The notes under the pieces were generated by a model. The model saw only the letters and a list, made by a program, of their open reading frames with translations, searched no databases and had not been told where the DNA came from. Shown here piece by piece: positions 9,980 through 20,719 of a DNA stretch of 64,000 nucleotides. The position numbers and the translations under genes are program-made. Source of the stretch: Picochlorum sp. 'celeri' (Eukaryota; Chlorophyta; Trebouxiophyceae). Location of the stretch: contig JAACMV010000027.1 of NCBI GenBank assembly GCA_010909725.1, forward strand, positions 901,001-965,000, in the 5' to 3' direction. The number at the start of each line of letters is the position of its first letter. The first letter of the stretch is position 1.

Positions 9980-10672
9980 TTAGTGACCTGGGAGAGATGT
10001 TTCCCTTAGTCTTTCCAAACTCCATAGCGTCGAATTCAATCTTGTTTCGACCAGTTCCACAGACTCTGAGCATCTCAGAGAGGAATCCGAATACAGCACA
10101 TAGGTGCTGTGAATATGTATTCGCGTTTTGGGCATCACAAAGATGCCTTCAGTCACAGTCTCGACCTGTTGGAGAGACTCCAATGTCTCAATACCCTTGG
10201 TGACTTGACCAAAAATTGTATATTGCATGTTCAAGTGTGGCGCCGGACCAAGAAGAATACTGAATGATGATCCTCCACTGTTTGGATCATCATGCCTTGC
10301 CAAGGACAATATGCCTACTCTGTCATGCTTGACATCCTCGTGTACTTCCAAAGGAACAGTCTTGGATGCCCATTTCTGCTGTAGCTCGTCCATGGGTGCT
10401 TGTCGACCATTCTGGACATCAGCAATCTGCGCAACAAAACCCTTGTCGACCCTGAAGAAATGATTTGTGTTGTAGCATCCCAACTCAAACAGTGCAAGAA
10501 TGAGCTCAACAGTGCGTGGGGCAATCGTAGGATAAAATGCGAGGTGAATATCACCAAAATCAGTTTGCAACACTGCTCTCTCTCTGCTCAGTTCTCTCTG
10601 TTGCCGAGCATCGACTCCATCGTGGCTGGCCAAAACCATGGCAGCAATGATGAGTAAAAATATTCTCCGCAT
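9980..10672 (-). CDS. Secreted cyclophilin-type peptidyl-prolyl isomerase
   Basis: The protein is 230 residues. It begins with a classical signal peptide (MRRIFLLIIAAMVLASHDGV). The cyclophilin domain follows: LQTDFGDIHLAFYPTIAP (about 36), TNHFFRVDKGFVAQ, GILSLARHDDPNSGGSSF, YTIFGQVTKGIETLE. The usual FxRxxxxFxxQ catalytic motif is partly kept as FFRVDKGFVAQ. Substitutions elsewhere (SILLGP in place of FFI) resemble divergent plant cyclophilins. It is probably an ER or secretory-pathway folding factor. A single exon is seen. A run of ten T residues lies just past the start on the + strand. Confidence 0.88.
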   Translation of the reverse strand: MRRIFLLIIAAMVLASHDGVDARQQRELSRERAVLQTDFGDIHLAFYPTIAPRTVELILALFELGCYNTNHFFRVDKGFVAQIADVQNGRQAPMDELQQKWASKTVPLEVHEDVKHDRVGILSLARHDDPNSGGSSFSILLGPAPHLNMQYTIFGQVTKGIETLESLQQVETVTEGIFVMPKTRIHIHSTYVLYSDSSLRCSESVELVETRLNSTLWSLERLRETSLPGH

Positions 10673-10822
10673 TTATATCGTTTTTTTTTTAATAAGAAGA
10701 AGAGAATATGGGGCATCTCAGTCTCGACAGGTTTTTTTGAGGAATTTTGGGCGCCCCCCTCGGGGTCTCCACCCGAAGTATTCGACAGGAAATTCCCGAT
10801 TGGGCAATCGTGATGCTGAAGA

Positions 10823-10925
10823 CACTGGTCCTCTTTGAGGGCGCAGGTTCGAACCCTGTCATGACCATGCCGAGATACTCTCTCTGAGGTCATGTGGTGG
10901 AGTGGTCTAACACGCCAGTTTTAAG
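10823..10925 (+). tRNA. Circularly permuted tRNA-Leu(UAA) gene
   Basis: The 3' half (10823-10867) comes first, then a 20-nt spacer (10868-10887), then the 5' half (10888-10925). Joining 5' half to 3' half gives an 83-nt class II tRNA. Its acceptor stem is GGTCATG/CATGACC (7 perfect pairs) with discriminator A. The D stem is GTG/CAC with A14 and G18G19 in the loop. The anticodon stem is CCAGT/ACTGG, with loop T-T-TAA-G-C (anticodon TAA at 10922-10924). The variable arm is CCTC/GAGG. The T arm is GCAGG-TTCGAAC-CCTGT. The break falls at position 37/38, the canonical tRNA intron site. Box A (TGGTGGAGTGG) lies downstream of box B (GGTTCGAACCC), the reverse of a normal gene. Processing by circularisation and cleavage is inferred from known permuted tRNAs of red algae and prasinophytes. 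Confidence 0.88.
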
Positions 10926-10953
10926 TGCTGATCGATACGAATGAATTCTGTTA

Positions 10954-10964
10954 TTTTTTTTTTT
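10954..10964 (+). terminator. Pol III terminator of the permuted tRNA gene
   Basis: A run of eleven T residues begins 28 nt after the 5' half of the permuted tRNA-Leu, as expected for RNA polymerase III termination. It shows that the transcript would run 3' half, spacer, 5' half, trailer. The TIP41 stop lies just beyond on the other strand. Confidence 0.7.
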
Positions 10965-10977
10965 ACAAGTTATTTTC

Positions 10978-11913
10978 TCATCCGACGAAGAGCTTCTCCA
11001 TCGCGTAGTGTTGCACTCCTGACGGGGCAAGAGCTTGGAGCATCTGTGCTGCTTCATCTGCATTGCAATAGCCCACCCCCGAGGTAGCCTCCTGCCATCG
11101 CACCTCGCGCAAGACAGTCTCACCATGTCCAAAATTGCAGAAATATCGCGCGTCACGTATTCGAACAAGCTGCCCATCTATCCTCAGGAAGAATCTCAGC
11201 AAGACAAACCAGCACTCTGGCATTACTCGTATTTTGACACTCGCCTCTGACACCCCCATGTCGTCCAACTCGGACACGTACAGCGGGAATGAATCAAATA
11301 CTAGAATTGGAGCACGTCGATCCATCAACAAAGCCTTGTCCATCTGCTCCTGCGTCTCTCGAGGGACATCCCACCCCTCACAGCTCCCCACATAGGAGGT
11401 GGTGTATGTCCAATCATACACCACTCGTGTCGCCTCTGCTGCATCCTTCTTCCTCTCCTGCTGCCACTTTTCGGATATATTCAACTGTATAGGCTCGTTA
11501 CCGTCAGAAATCCATTGCTGCAACGCATCTGCTGCGCTGAACCTGATGGTGTTCCCACTGGGCCTGTGCTCCAGCACCAGGACATTCTCCGAATAGACCT
11601 GCTCGGGCAGATTCCGAATGGTAGGCCCCTGATCGCCTTCTCCTTGCCCTTGAGAAGAATACAGCGCCTCCTCCAGGCGTTCTCTCTCTTCCTGGGATGC
11701 TATACGAGACCCATGAGTCAAGCGAATGGACCAGTCGCGAATGTGAACAGCAGTCGTCGCGGCTGATGATGAAGGCTGTTCAAAGAGGACAGAGCCCCCG
11801 CATCTTTTCAGCTCTGCACCACACGAGTGAGCTCAAGAGAGGATCTGGGAAACCCACACGAATACATAGAACCCACCTGGCACGTCCACAATGGTCTGTT
11901 TCGGATATTCCAT
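10978..11913 (-). CDS. TIP41-like protein (TIPRL), PP2A regulator, 2 exons
   Basis: Exon 1 is 11877-11913 (MEYPKQTIVDVP) and exon 2 is 10978-11813, separated by a 63-nt intron (GTGGGT...CAG); the product is 290 residues. The start exon is inferred because the main frame lacks an ATG. TIP41 family marks are DWSIRLTHGSRI, YDWTYTTSYVG (about 150), LDDMGVSEASVKIRVMP and WFVLLRFFLRIDGQLVRI (about 225-245). TIP41/TIPRL binds the PP2A-type catalytic subunit and modulates TOR signalling. It is convergent with the permuted tRNA gene, with the stop only 14 bp from the T run. Confidence 0.87.
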
Positions 11914-12118
11914 TGATGATCACCCACTCTTTCTACAACAAAAATTCCTTGAAAAGAGAAATGGTGAATTTTTTTTTAATAGACCAAGCCAAGTGATTTC
12001 AATTACAGAATTGCCTGGCTGGTCACCGGAAGGAAGTAGACGAAGAAAGAGGAAAAAAGCCCTCACGCGCCCACCGGTGTACAGACAGATATAACAAAGG
12101 GAAAACAGCTCTCAGGAT

Positions 12119-13336
12119 ATGGCATCAAAGGTACCCAAGGATCAGAAGCCAGATATGCCCACGACAGCAGAGACGCAGGAGGACGGAGAGCAACGGGTCT
12201 CTTTGTTGCCTGAAGGGAATCAGGTGGACTTGGATCACCCGGAAACATCAGACAATGCTACTGAATCAGTGAATGCCCATGGGCCACGGCCTAGGTATAG
12301 CACGTACGTGGACCTTGCCAAGTTGAAGAGGAGGGTATCATACATGGATAATGAGCAGCACAGTGTCAATATGAGGGATGTGGGCCGTCCTGAGGCCTCT
12401 CACAATCACCTGAGAGCCGAGATTCTTTTCAGATCGTCGCAGGTCATCAGCAGCACGGACATGAAGAACCATGGCATCAGGACGGTGTTGGATCTCCGTG
12501 TTCCACCCGCTGCCTGCAAAGCATCTGCCCAGAATCAGATGCAGCGTTTGAACAGGTGGTTGACAAGGATGGTCGTCCTCATCCGCCGACTTGTGCTGCG
12601 AAAGAAGAAAAAATTGTTGAGGCGAACCATGACTGTGCTGGTGGATGAAGACACCTTGGAAGAGTATCCAAAGTGCATCAGGTGCACCAACAACAGCATG
12701 GCCAAGTACGGGGTGGCTCCGGTGGACGTGTACCACGTGGACCTGCTCCCTAGTTGGGTAGAGTACTGGATCTTTTATGAATTACCAATGTATATCAAAG
12801 CCAAGGTGGTGTGGATGAAGATTAAAGGGGAGGAACCAGACAATATGGTGGCAGCAGCTGTTGCTGACCCAGAAGTTCTGGGGTTTGTCAGGCTGTATAA
12901 GATCATCCTGAAAGGCAGCAGGAAGAGGATTGTGCGCGCCTTGAGACTTTTCTTGGATAAAGATGCAAATAGGACGTGTTTCCCAGCAATCGTGCACTGT
13001 ATTCATGGCAAGGACAGGACTGGGCTGTTCATCATGCTAATCTATCTGTTGTGTGGTGTCCCAAGAGAAGACATCATTAAAGATTACGCCCTCAGCGAAG
13101 TGCTCTTGAAAGAAGGCCGCCAGAACCATCAACTACGATCAATGCCAGAGTCTCTGACGACAGATGCCATCATGGCGTCGGCAGAGAACGTGATGGAGGC
13201 CACCCTAGACTTTCTCGAGCAGGAATATGGTTCCTCCACCACCTCCGGAGTCGAGGGGTATTTGATGGCTGGTGGCATGAGGGAGGAAGAAATACAGTCT
13301 CTGCGGTGTATTTTCCTCTGTCCCGATTTCAGATAA
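12119..13336 (+). CDS. Atypical protein tyrosine/dual-specificity phosphatase
   Basis: The protein is 405 residues and a single exon. The disordered N-terminus (1-65) is followed by a domain with FRSSQVISSTDMKNHGIRTV and LDLR (about 105-125). The PTP loop HCIHGKDRTG (Cys near 294) supplies the catalytic Cys and Arg. The arrangement is that of the Y_phosphatase3 / IphP-like group. A ~160-residue Lys/Arg-rich insertion separates the LDLR strand from the P-loop, far longer than usual. Phosphotyrosine or phosphoinositide substrates are both possible (the loop has a Lys, as in lipid phosphatases). The C-terminus has an LTTDAIMASAENVMEATLDF helix and a short tail. A TGTAA motif follows the stop by about 20 nt. 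Confidence 0.8.
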   Translation: MASKVPKDQKPDMPTTAETQEDGEQRVSLLPEGNQVDLDHPETSDNATESVNAHGPRPRYSTYVDLAKLKRRVSYMDNEQHSVNMRDVGRPEASHNHLRAEILFRSSQVISSTDMKNHGIRTVLDLRVPPAACKASAQNQMQRLNRWLTRMVVLIRRLVLRKKKKLLRRTMTVLVDEDTLEEYPKCIRCTNNSMAKYGVAPVDVYHVDLLPSWVEYWIFYELPMYIKAKVVWMKIKGEEPDNMVAAAVADPEVLGFVRLYKIILKGSRKRIVRALRLFLDKDANRTCFPAIVHCIHGKDRTGLFIMLIYLLCGVPREDIIKDYALSEVLLKEGRQNHQLRSMPESLTTDAIMASAENVMEATLDFLEQEYGSSTTSGVEGYLMAGGMREEEIQSLRCIFLCPDFR

Positions 13337-13369
13337 TTTTTTTCAGCTATTCAATTGTAATACGGTGCA

Positions 13370-14860
13370 ATGCAGAAATCGCGGGTGGTTGTGTATGCTC
13401 CGGCCATTCGAACGCTGGAGCAGTGGGACACGGACGACGTGGTGTCTCTGGTGGGGTGTTCAGGATCAGAACAAGAAATTTATGTAGTTGGAGTGGTCAG
13501 GGACGCAGGACTGGTCGAGAGCGTCCTAGTGCCCGGTCTGCAGACGGTGGGGAGCGTGGAGAAGAAGAATGGCACAGACCTTGTCTTTTCTTTGGACGCG
13601 TGCGGACAGTACGCGATGGAGGATGTCGTGCTCGTGGAAGAAAACCCTTTAGAGACACATATGAAGGCATTGCATGTTTCAGCTCAATTGCCTGTGAGTT
13701 CAAATAGCAGTCACAATGTGGATGATTTTCTGGACTCGCTTGACGGTATTGTCCTGTCGGACACCGGTATGGTATTGTCCCACACGAAGGATAACCGCCA
13801 CCTTGCCCCATCTCTGGGTATTGATGTTTCACAGGGTCAGGTGAATTGGACGACGTTTTGCATGAATGTTATGTGTTTCCTCCCCTCCACAGGTTCTGAT
13901 GGAAAAGGGAGTGTTGCCAGTGCCCTCAGGCGCCAGGTGGCAAGCATGAGGAGCATGTTCGAAAGCAATAGATACGGTCCATCCTATCATTTTGAAGCTT
14001 TTCATTTCTGGCCGGAGCGATTAGGCTTCCCCGTGTGCATGGTGTACCCTGTCAAAGAAGGCACCGTGGATGATGATGGTGAGCAGTCCATTGCCCATAG
14101 ACGAGCTGTCCAGCATGCGCTGGGGCTAGGAGATGAGCGACCCTTTTTGCGGATAGCCAATTCTATTCCATCGATGCAAGGAGAGTCAGTCTCGGGAAAG
14201 AAAATCGGTCGACTGAGATGCGTTGACCAAGGTCTTGAACGGAAGGCCACTGGCACCCTGCACAAGATACAAGGGGCCTACGAGTACTACCACTACATGC
14301 AGGACAACATCGACGATTCTGGATGGGGATGCGCGTATAGGTCTCTACAGACAATCAGCTCCTGGCTAAAACTGCAGGGATATACTGCCAGGGATCCCCC
14401 ATCGCACGAAGAAATTCAAAAAACACTAGTTGCGTTGGGTGACAAGCAGGCAGGCTTCGTTGGCAGCAAAAATTGGATAGGCGCGATAGAGCTAGGATAC
14501 GTACTGGACTCGCTATACCAGGTCCAATGCAAGATTATCACTGTGTCGGACGGGGCAGAGATGGCAAGTGTTGCAAGGCAGATTGGTCAGCACTTTGACA
14601 CCCAGGGAACCCCAATCATGATTGGAGGGGGTGTCCTCGCATACACCTTATTGGGCATTGATTACGATGAAGCCACAGGAGACTGTGCATTCCTTATCCT
14701 GGACCCTCATTACACCGGCTCGGATGACCTAACCAAGATTCACAAGGGGAAATGGGTCGCTTGGAAGTCAGTTGGTGACAAGGCAGCAGCAGGGGGCGAT
14801 CTCTTCGTGTCTGGTGCATTCTACAATCTGCTCTGTCCCCAGCGACCACATATCATATAG
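13370..14860 (+). CDS. UFM1-specific protease (UFSP2-type)
   Basis: The protein is 496 residues. A poorly conserved N-terminal domain (1-285) is followed by the C78 peptidase domain. It shows YYHYMQDNIDDSGWGCAYRS with the catalytic Cys near 322, then GSKNWIGAIELGYVL, PIMIGGGVLAYTLLGID and the Asp-His pair in LILDPHYTG (about 445). UFSP2 matures the UFM1 precursor and removes UFM1 from substrates, mainly at the ER and ribosomes. An intron-like stretch (13841-13892, GTGAAT...CACAG, 52 nt) lies inside the frame. Removing it would cause a frameshift, so the full-length reading keeps it. The ATG at 13370 follows the phosphatase stop by 33 bp. Confidence 0.88.
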   Translation: MQKSRVVVYAPAIRTLEQWDTDDVVSLVGCSGSEQEIYVVGVVRDAGLVESVLVPGLQTVGSVEKKNGTDLVFSLDACGQYAMEDVVLVEENPLETHMKALHVSAQLPVSSNSSHNVDDFLDSLDGIVLSDTGMVLSHTKDNRHLAPSLGIDVSQGQVNWTTFCMNVMCFLPSTGSDGKGSVASALRRQVASMRSMFESNRYGPSYHFEAFHFWPERLGFPVCMVYPVKEGTVDDDGEQSIAHRRAVQHALGLGDERPFLRIANSIPSMQGESVSGKKIGRLRCVDQGLERKATGTLHKIQGAYEYYHYMQDNIDDSGWGCAYRSLQTISSWLKLQGYTARDPPSHEEIQKTLVALGDKQAGFVGSKNWIGAIELGYVLDSLYQVQCKIITVSDGAEMASVARQIGQHFDTQGTPIMIGGGVLAYTLLGIDYDEATGDCAFLILDPHYTGSDDLTKIHKGKWVAWKSVGDKAAAGGDLFVSGAFYNLLCPQRPHII

Positions 14861-14914
14861 AATATTTATATTTTGTAACGGTGTATTGTTGATAGTGTGC
14901 CATGTTCTGACGCC

Positions 14915-16245
14915 ATGGTTACAATTCGAGTTCGATCGAGGTACGCCAACGAAACACACCCCCATGGTATCCTACGATGATTCTAATGCACAATATTCGT
15001 TCAATGAATTTCAGGGATGGCCTGGAGAGGGTCAAAGTGCCAGAAGGAGCGACGGTGAAAGATTTGAAGCAGCACATTGCCTCTGATCTCGGAGTTCCTG
15101 AGGATGCGATGACGCTTTCTCAGAATCCTAAATTATTAACGACACGAGATGATGTTGGTTTCTGTCCTGAGTCGTTCGGAGACATGTCCGATGACACTGC
15201 CGAGTTGGAAAGCTTGGGGATCAGTCATGGAGACATTGTTCACTTGTTCTATGATTTTGATAGAAAAGTCGAGGGTGTTCGCCTCCCTGAGTTTATGAAG
15301 CGCAGTTTTGGAGCTCATATGACTATCGAGGAGATGGTTGCCAAGCAGACTAGAATAGAAAGGCAAGAGAAGGCAGTGTGCTCATCAGCCTCGTTTGACA
15401 TGCATGCAGCCAACATGTTTCAGACCTACATTCAATCGGCGATTGCCTTTTCTATAAAACGAGGGGGTATTCTCTATGGAGAAGTGGATGATGAGAAGAA
15501 CGTCTTGATCCATGCGATCTACGAACCACCTCAGCAGGGCTCGCAGGATGGCCTCTCTCTGGAAAGGAACACGCCGCAGGAAGAGATGGCGGACAGGATT
15601 GCGGAAGTGTGGGGTTGGAAAAAGGTTGGGTGGATATTTTCGCAAAGCACCAAAGAGCGTGATTACATTTTCAGCGCGGAGGAAGTGCTGCAAATGGCAG
15701 CCATCCAGGACGAGATGGGTGAATGTGCGGTGACTGGAGTTGTGGCGCTGCTGGAGCCAGAAGAAGACGGCGACGTGCCAGAAATCCATTTTGAAGCCTT
15801 TCAAGTGTCCGAGCAATGCGTTCGATTGTACAAGGAAGGCTGGTTCTCGGAAGGTGGGACATCGACATTAAAGGTGACAAACCCAAAGGATACTAGGGAT
15901 GCCACGCCTGTCATTGTTGGAGGGAAAGATACGAGCGAGGTTGATGTAGATTATTTCCTAGTCCCTGTGAGTATTAAGGATCACGAAAGCATTGTGATGA
16001 ATTCTTTTGCAATAGAGAATAGGTTGCTGGCCCAGGGCCCAGCAGAATTGAAGGCGCACTTGGACAAGTATTCTGCGAGGCCATTCTCCGAGCGATTGAA
16101 AGATTTTCACCTCATGCTGTTTTTAGCTGAGAAGGCTGGATTCAGCCCAGAGGACGTGGACGCCATCACAGCAGCTGTCATGCAGGGAGACCCCATCCCC
16201 GATGGTTATCAGATGATCATTCAAGGCCTTGCCGGGTCTCTTTGA
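14915..16245 (+). CDS. NPL4: NPL4-like protein (Cdc48/p97 cofactor), 2 exons
   Basis: Exon 1 is 14915-14940 (26 nt), then a 74-nt intron (GTACGC...CAG), then exon 2 is 15015-16245; the product is 418 residues. Splicing gives MVTIRVRSRDGLERVKVPE, the ubiquitin-like N-terminus that NPL4 uses to bind Cdc48. The MPN-like core follows (FQTYIQSAIAFSIKRGGILYG through GWIFSQS) but lacks a JAMM metal motif, as expected. The C-terminal NPL4 domain includes FHLMLFLAEKAGF. There is no NZF zinc finger, as in plant NPL4. With Ufd1 it delivers ubiquitinated ER and chromatin substrates to Cdc48. The stop is 60 bp from the convergent ABCC stop. Confidence 0.93.
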
Positions 16246-16304
16246 GGGGCGCTCAACAAATTACCTAATAGAAGTAAATAAAATTGTACAAAAATGAAAT
16301 ATTC

Positions 16305-19300
16305 TCATGCACTGGAGTGCAAACTACTTTTAGTTTCCTCGACCAATGATTTGAATGCACCTCCCTGCTGTGCCAAAAGCGCATCAGGTGTGTCAAACTC
16401 TGCCACATGTCCAGCATCCAGAACGAGTACCCGGTCACTACCAATGATGGTATGCAATCGATGCGCTATTGTGAGGACGGTACTGTCCTTGAAAGCAGTG
16501 GCAATAGTGGACTGGATGATCGCGTCCGTTGAGGTGTCAATACTCGATGTTGCTTCATCCAATATCAAAATTTTGCTGGACCTCAGCAATGCTCTAGCCA
16601 TGCACAACAGCTGCCTCTGGCCTCCACTGAGATTTCCTCCCGATTCGGCGATTGGTGCGTCCAATCCACCATCTAGCTCTCGAACTAAATTTGCAAGACC
16701 TGCCTGGGACAGTGCTTCCCATAGTTCGTCATCATGCTCTGCGTTGTTAAAAGGGTCAATGTTGCTCCTCACGCTTCCACTGAACACGATTGGATCCTGA
16801 GGTACCAAAGATAGGCGTGAGCGAAGATCCCGGAGACCGATGGCTCCCACATCAATGGAATCAATGATGACCCTGCCCGACCAAGGCTCCACAATCCTGT
16901 AGAGAGCCATCATCAATGTTGACTTGCCACATCCAGTGCGACCTGCGATTCCAATCTTCTCCCCTGACTTGACAGAAAAAGATATTCCATGCAATACTGG
17001 GTCCAGCTCCGGCCGGTACCGGACAACCAGGTTTTCCACCTGTATCTCTCCCCGTGTAGGCCATTCTGGGAGAGGACGATTGGTTGGTACAATGGCAGGG
17101 GCCTCTGTTTTCTCGTCGTCGTATTCCATTAATCGCTCGACAGAATTCATATTAACTTCGAGTTCTGTCGTCTGACGAACCATCCAGCTCATCAGGCCGG
17201 TCAGGTTGAGGGCACTGGTGAGGGCAAGCCCTGCCAATCCAGCTGATGTGGGCATGATGCCAGACACAAAGACTGCAGAGCATAACACGACGAAGGTTCC
17301 CAAGAGTTCTAATCGGACAGACAGCCATCTATTAACGCATTGAGTAGGCCAGAAGCACCGGTTGGACTCGTTCAGCAAAACCTTATTCTTGGATTCAAAG
17401 TTGCCCTGGGCCCTGAACGCCCTCACCACTGTCAGGCCCTGGACTGTTTCTGAAAAGTGCGAGAATATCGGTGACATCGCCAAAGAATCCAGCCGTTTCA
17501 ATTCTCGTGATGTTGCAATGTATCTCTTTTGAATAGATGCATAAGCAAACGCAATTGGCACGAACGCCAATGCTATGGTTGGGCTTACCGCAACAACAAC
17601 AATGAGGGACCACAAGACACTCACAGTGCAGTTCAAAAAGGATGATACAGAAGCTTGCAGCGAGGTATCAACCGCTTCCACGTCCTTTGTAAACCTATTA
17701 AGTAATCTTCCAGTCGGCTGCGAGTCAAAGAAAGACATGGGAAGGCGAAGAACTGTAGCCAAAAGTGAGTTCTGCAAGGTCCCAGCTGCCAACAGAGATC
17801 CAAGGACAAGGACCACCGCCCTGACCACCTGGACTCCCAAAGACACAAAGCCGAGCAAAAAGTACACTTTCATATAATACAAAGAATCGCTTTGCGCAAG
17901 CTTGCGTTCCTCAGACGCTGTCGACCATACCGACAGCCACCAACTCTGTGCGGACTGAAGTCCTCTCTCAGTCATCGCCAGGAACAATACAGTTGAGGGA
18001 ATGATTAGCATTGGCCCCCATGCCAAGAAATATTTCATGTATACCTTTCTATTTACTTGTCCTACCGCTCTGTCCTCTGCTTTGGTAAGTTTCTTGCGGC
18101 TTAGTGACACATCCGCATCTGTTGCTGCTCCTTTGCCTTTGGCCTCTGACCCGCCATTCTTCGCGCTCGCCTTCTCCAGAGAAAGCGGGGCATCGCCATT
18201 AGATCCTTCACTAGAGGATGCGATTGAAGAGCTAGGTTGATCACCATCCTTGGTAGTGCCATCCTGACTAGAACCATCACCTGCATCAATGGAGGAGGTT
18301 GACGATGATGAGGGCAAGGATTCCATCTCAAATTGGTGGAAGTCAATGCCCCTGTCCACGAGGGATTCATACGTTCCAGACTCTATGATTTTACCGCCTT
18401 TTACTACGATCACAACGTCGGCTGCGGGAAGGTATTGCAGCTGGTGGGTCACCAATATTCTGGTTCTTGTCTTCAACAAACCAAGCAGGCACTCGTTGAG
18501 TAACTGTCTCCCTACATGTGCATCGACAGCTGATAAAGGATCATCCAACAGATATACGTCGGACATTCCGTAGCAAGCTCGGGCAAGTGCCACTCTATGA
18601 CGCTGACCACCAGATAAGTTGACGCCTTTTTCTCCAATCTCTGTTTCATCACCTGCAGGCAACATTGCTAGATCCTTTACCAGAGCACATGCCCTGATCA
18701 CCTCGTTGTACTTTTCTTCGTCGTATTCACGATCCAATAGAATATTTTCTTTCAAAGATGCATTTTGTATCCATGGATCTTGCTGTGTATAGGCCACTGA
18801 GCCTCTGACAGTCACCTTCCCAGAGCGAGCGAGCATCTCACCCAATATAGCTGCCAACAAACTCGTTTTGCCCGACCCTACTTCCCCGACAACAATAGCA
18901 AACTGTCCCTGTCCTACAGATAAATTTATATCATGTAGCAGGGTATCATGCCCCATCATCCACGAGAAGGAACCCTTTGCAATTGACACTGCAGGGGCCC
19001 CGGCTGCTTGCTCTTCTGCTTGGGCCATCTCATCCGACTCCATGAATGCCTGTATCCTATCCAAAGCCACCTTTCCATTAACGATATTCATCAACTGCGT
19101 GGGGAACATCATGACTGGAAACCTCAACAAGTTGAACAGAGATAATGCTGGAAAAGCCACAGCTGCTGTGAGTTCATACCCCATCATGGTGTAGGTATAG
19201 AAGGCTGCCATGCTAATCACAATTGGGCCTCCAAGCCATAATATATTGTTCCACAAACCCACAAGTGCAGCAGTTCTAATCGCCCCAAGCTCTTTCCTCC

Positions 19301-20428
19301 TTAGCTCTTGAATCCTCTCACAGTATGCCTCCTCCCAGGCATACAACTTGATCGCTTTGATGCCTATGATCACCTCGCTAGCGAGTTTCACGCGAGCATC
19401 GGTCAATTTCACGACTCGCTTCCGGATTCGTGCCAAAGCCCGCGCCACTATCGTCGACAACGGGATGATTGTCACTGTCACTGCGAGCCCAACAAACGCA
19501 GGCCAGAAATGTATGATTCTGATCAGCAATCCCATCACCGTGAGAATTTGAAAGGGCCCGGACCATATCATATGCAAATACTGGGGCAATTTCCACAATT
19601 TTGCCGCATCATTTGATTGTAAATTGACAATGGAGCCTACTCCAAGATCCGACACTTTCCCAGATGCAAGCCTCAGACTCTTTTCATACAGCGAGTTGAC
19701 CAACCCTGTCTTCAAATGCAGACATATTCGAAATAAAATGTGAAAGTACTTGTTCACTGCAAGTGTCTGTACTATATTTGCCACAGTCAAAGCCAGAGCA
19801 AACACTATTCCAAGCCACCGGGATCCGTCTCCCTGAATGTGCTTCAGCAGCACCTCCAAAATAAAAGGCCCCAAGAACATGATGCAATCGTGGAAGAACT
19901 TGATCAAGCCGGCAATGATGAACATCTTTCTATGCGCCTTCCACATGGCCCACCCAATCCTTCCCTCGGGAGCCTCGATGCTATCAGCAGTGGAGATGAG
20001 CTGTTTCCTAAAGGAGTCGGACACTCTAAATGCATCGTCCTGATGCGCAATGTCCCACAAATCATGCTGCTCCAGAGCCTTCTGCCTACCAAGCTTCAAG
20101 AGACCACCCACCCACGCAAAAAATAACCCAGACATAGTACCAGCCTCTTCTTCAGGACACCAACGATGCTGATAGGACGACACATCCTCCCCTACCCCCT
20201 CCTCCTCCTCAGTGGGGAGAGGACGAAAGCTCTGAGTCCTTTTGCCGAATACACGACCCAGCCCATCACCAAAAAATCTGCACACGGCCAATAGTACAAT
20301 GTTTATGAACAAACAATGCAAACAGAACGGGTATCAAACACCCCGTACCTCCAAAACCCACTCGAACTCGAGTCGCCCAGAATTCGACGACCAGAACTGC
20401 CAGTCTCTTCCACCTCAAAGGAGTCCAT
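16305..20428 (-). CDS. ABCC-family (MRP) ABC transporter, 2 exons
   Basis: Exon 1 is 20349-20428 and exon 2 is 16305-20277, with a 71-nt intron (GTACGG...CAG); the product is 1350 residues. The order is a short N-terminal linker, TMD1 (about 125-430), NBD1 with Walker A GEVGSGKTS and signature VNLSGGQ, an acidic Ser-rich linker, TMD2 (about 770-1080), and NBD2 with GRTGCGKST and GNLSGGQRQ. The TMD0 bundle of long MRPs is absent, as in short ABCC proteins. These pumps move glutathione, glucuronide or other anionic conjugates, often into the vacuole; the substrate here is unknown. A serine-rich linker (SSSSTSS) may be a phosphorylation site. Confidence 0.93.
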
Positions 20429-20719
20429 CGGTGCTATATTTCACTAGTTACACACAAATGCGTCTGCATTCATGCTAGATTCTCAGCTTTAACAGGACGT
20501 CGCTTTGAAAGTATTTTCAGCCAGAGAGGGTAGCATACGCTCTTGACTAGCACAGCATTCATCAACAACTACTACTATAATTATTATTTTACATGTAATG
20601 CAATACACAGCATCAGATTGAGTCATGCAGCGAAATCACCAATTCTGGTGCCATCAAGCTTGCTTAAGCAAGCAGGAGATGATGATGTCCTCCATTCATG
20701 GAGCATGCATGCTGATTGA

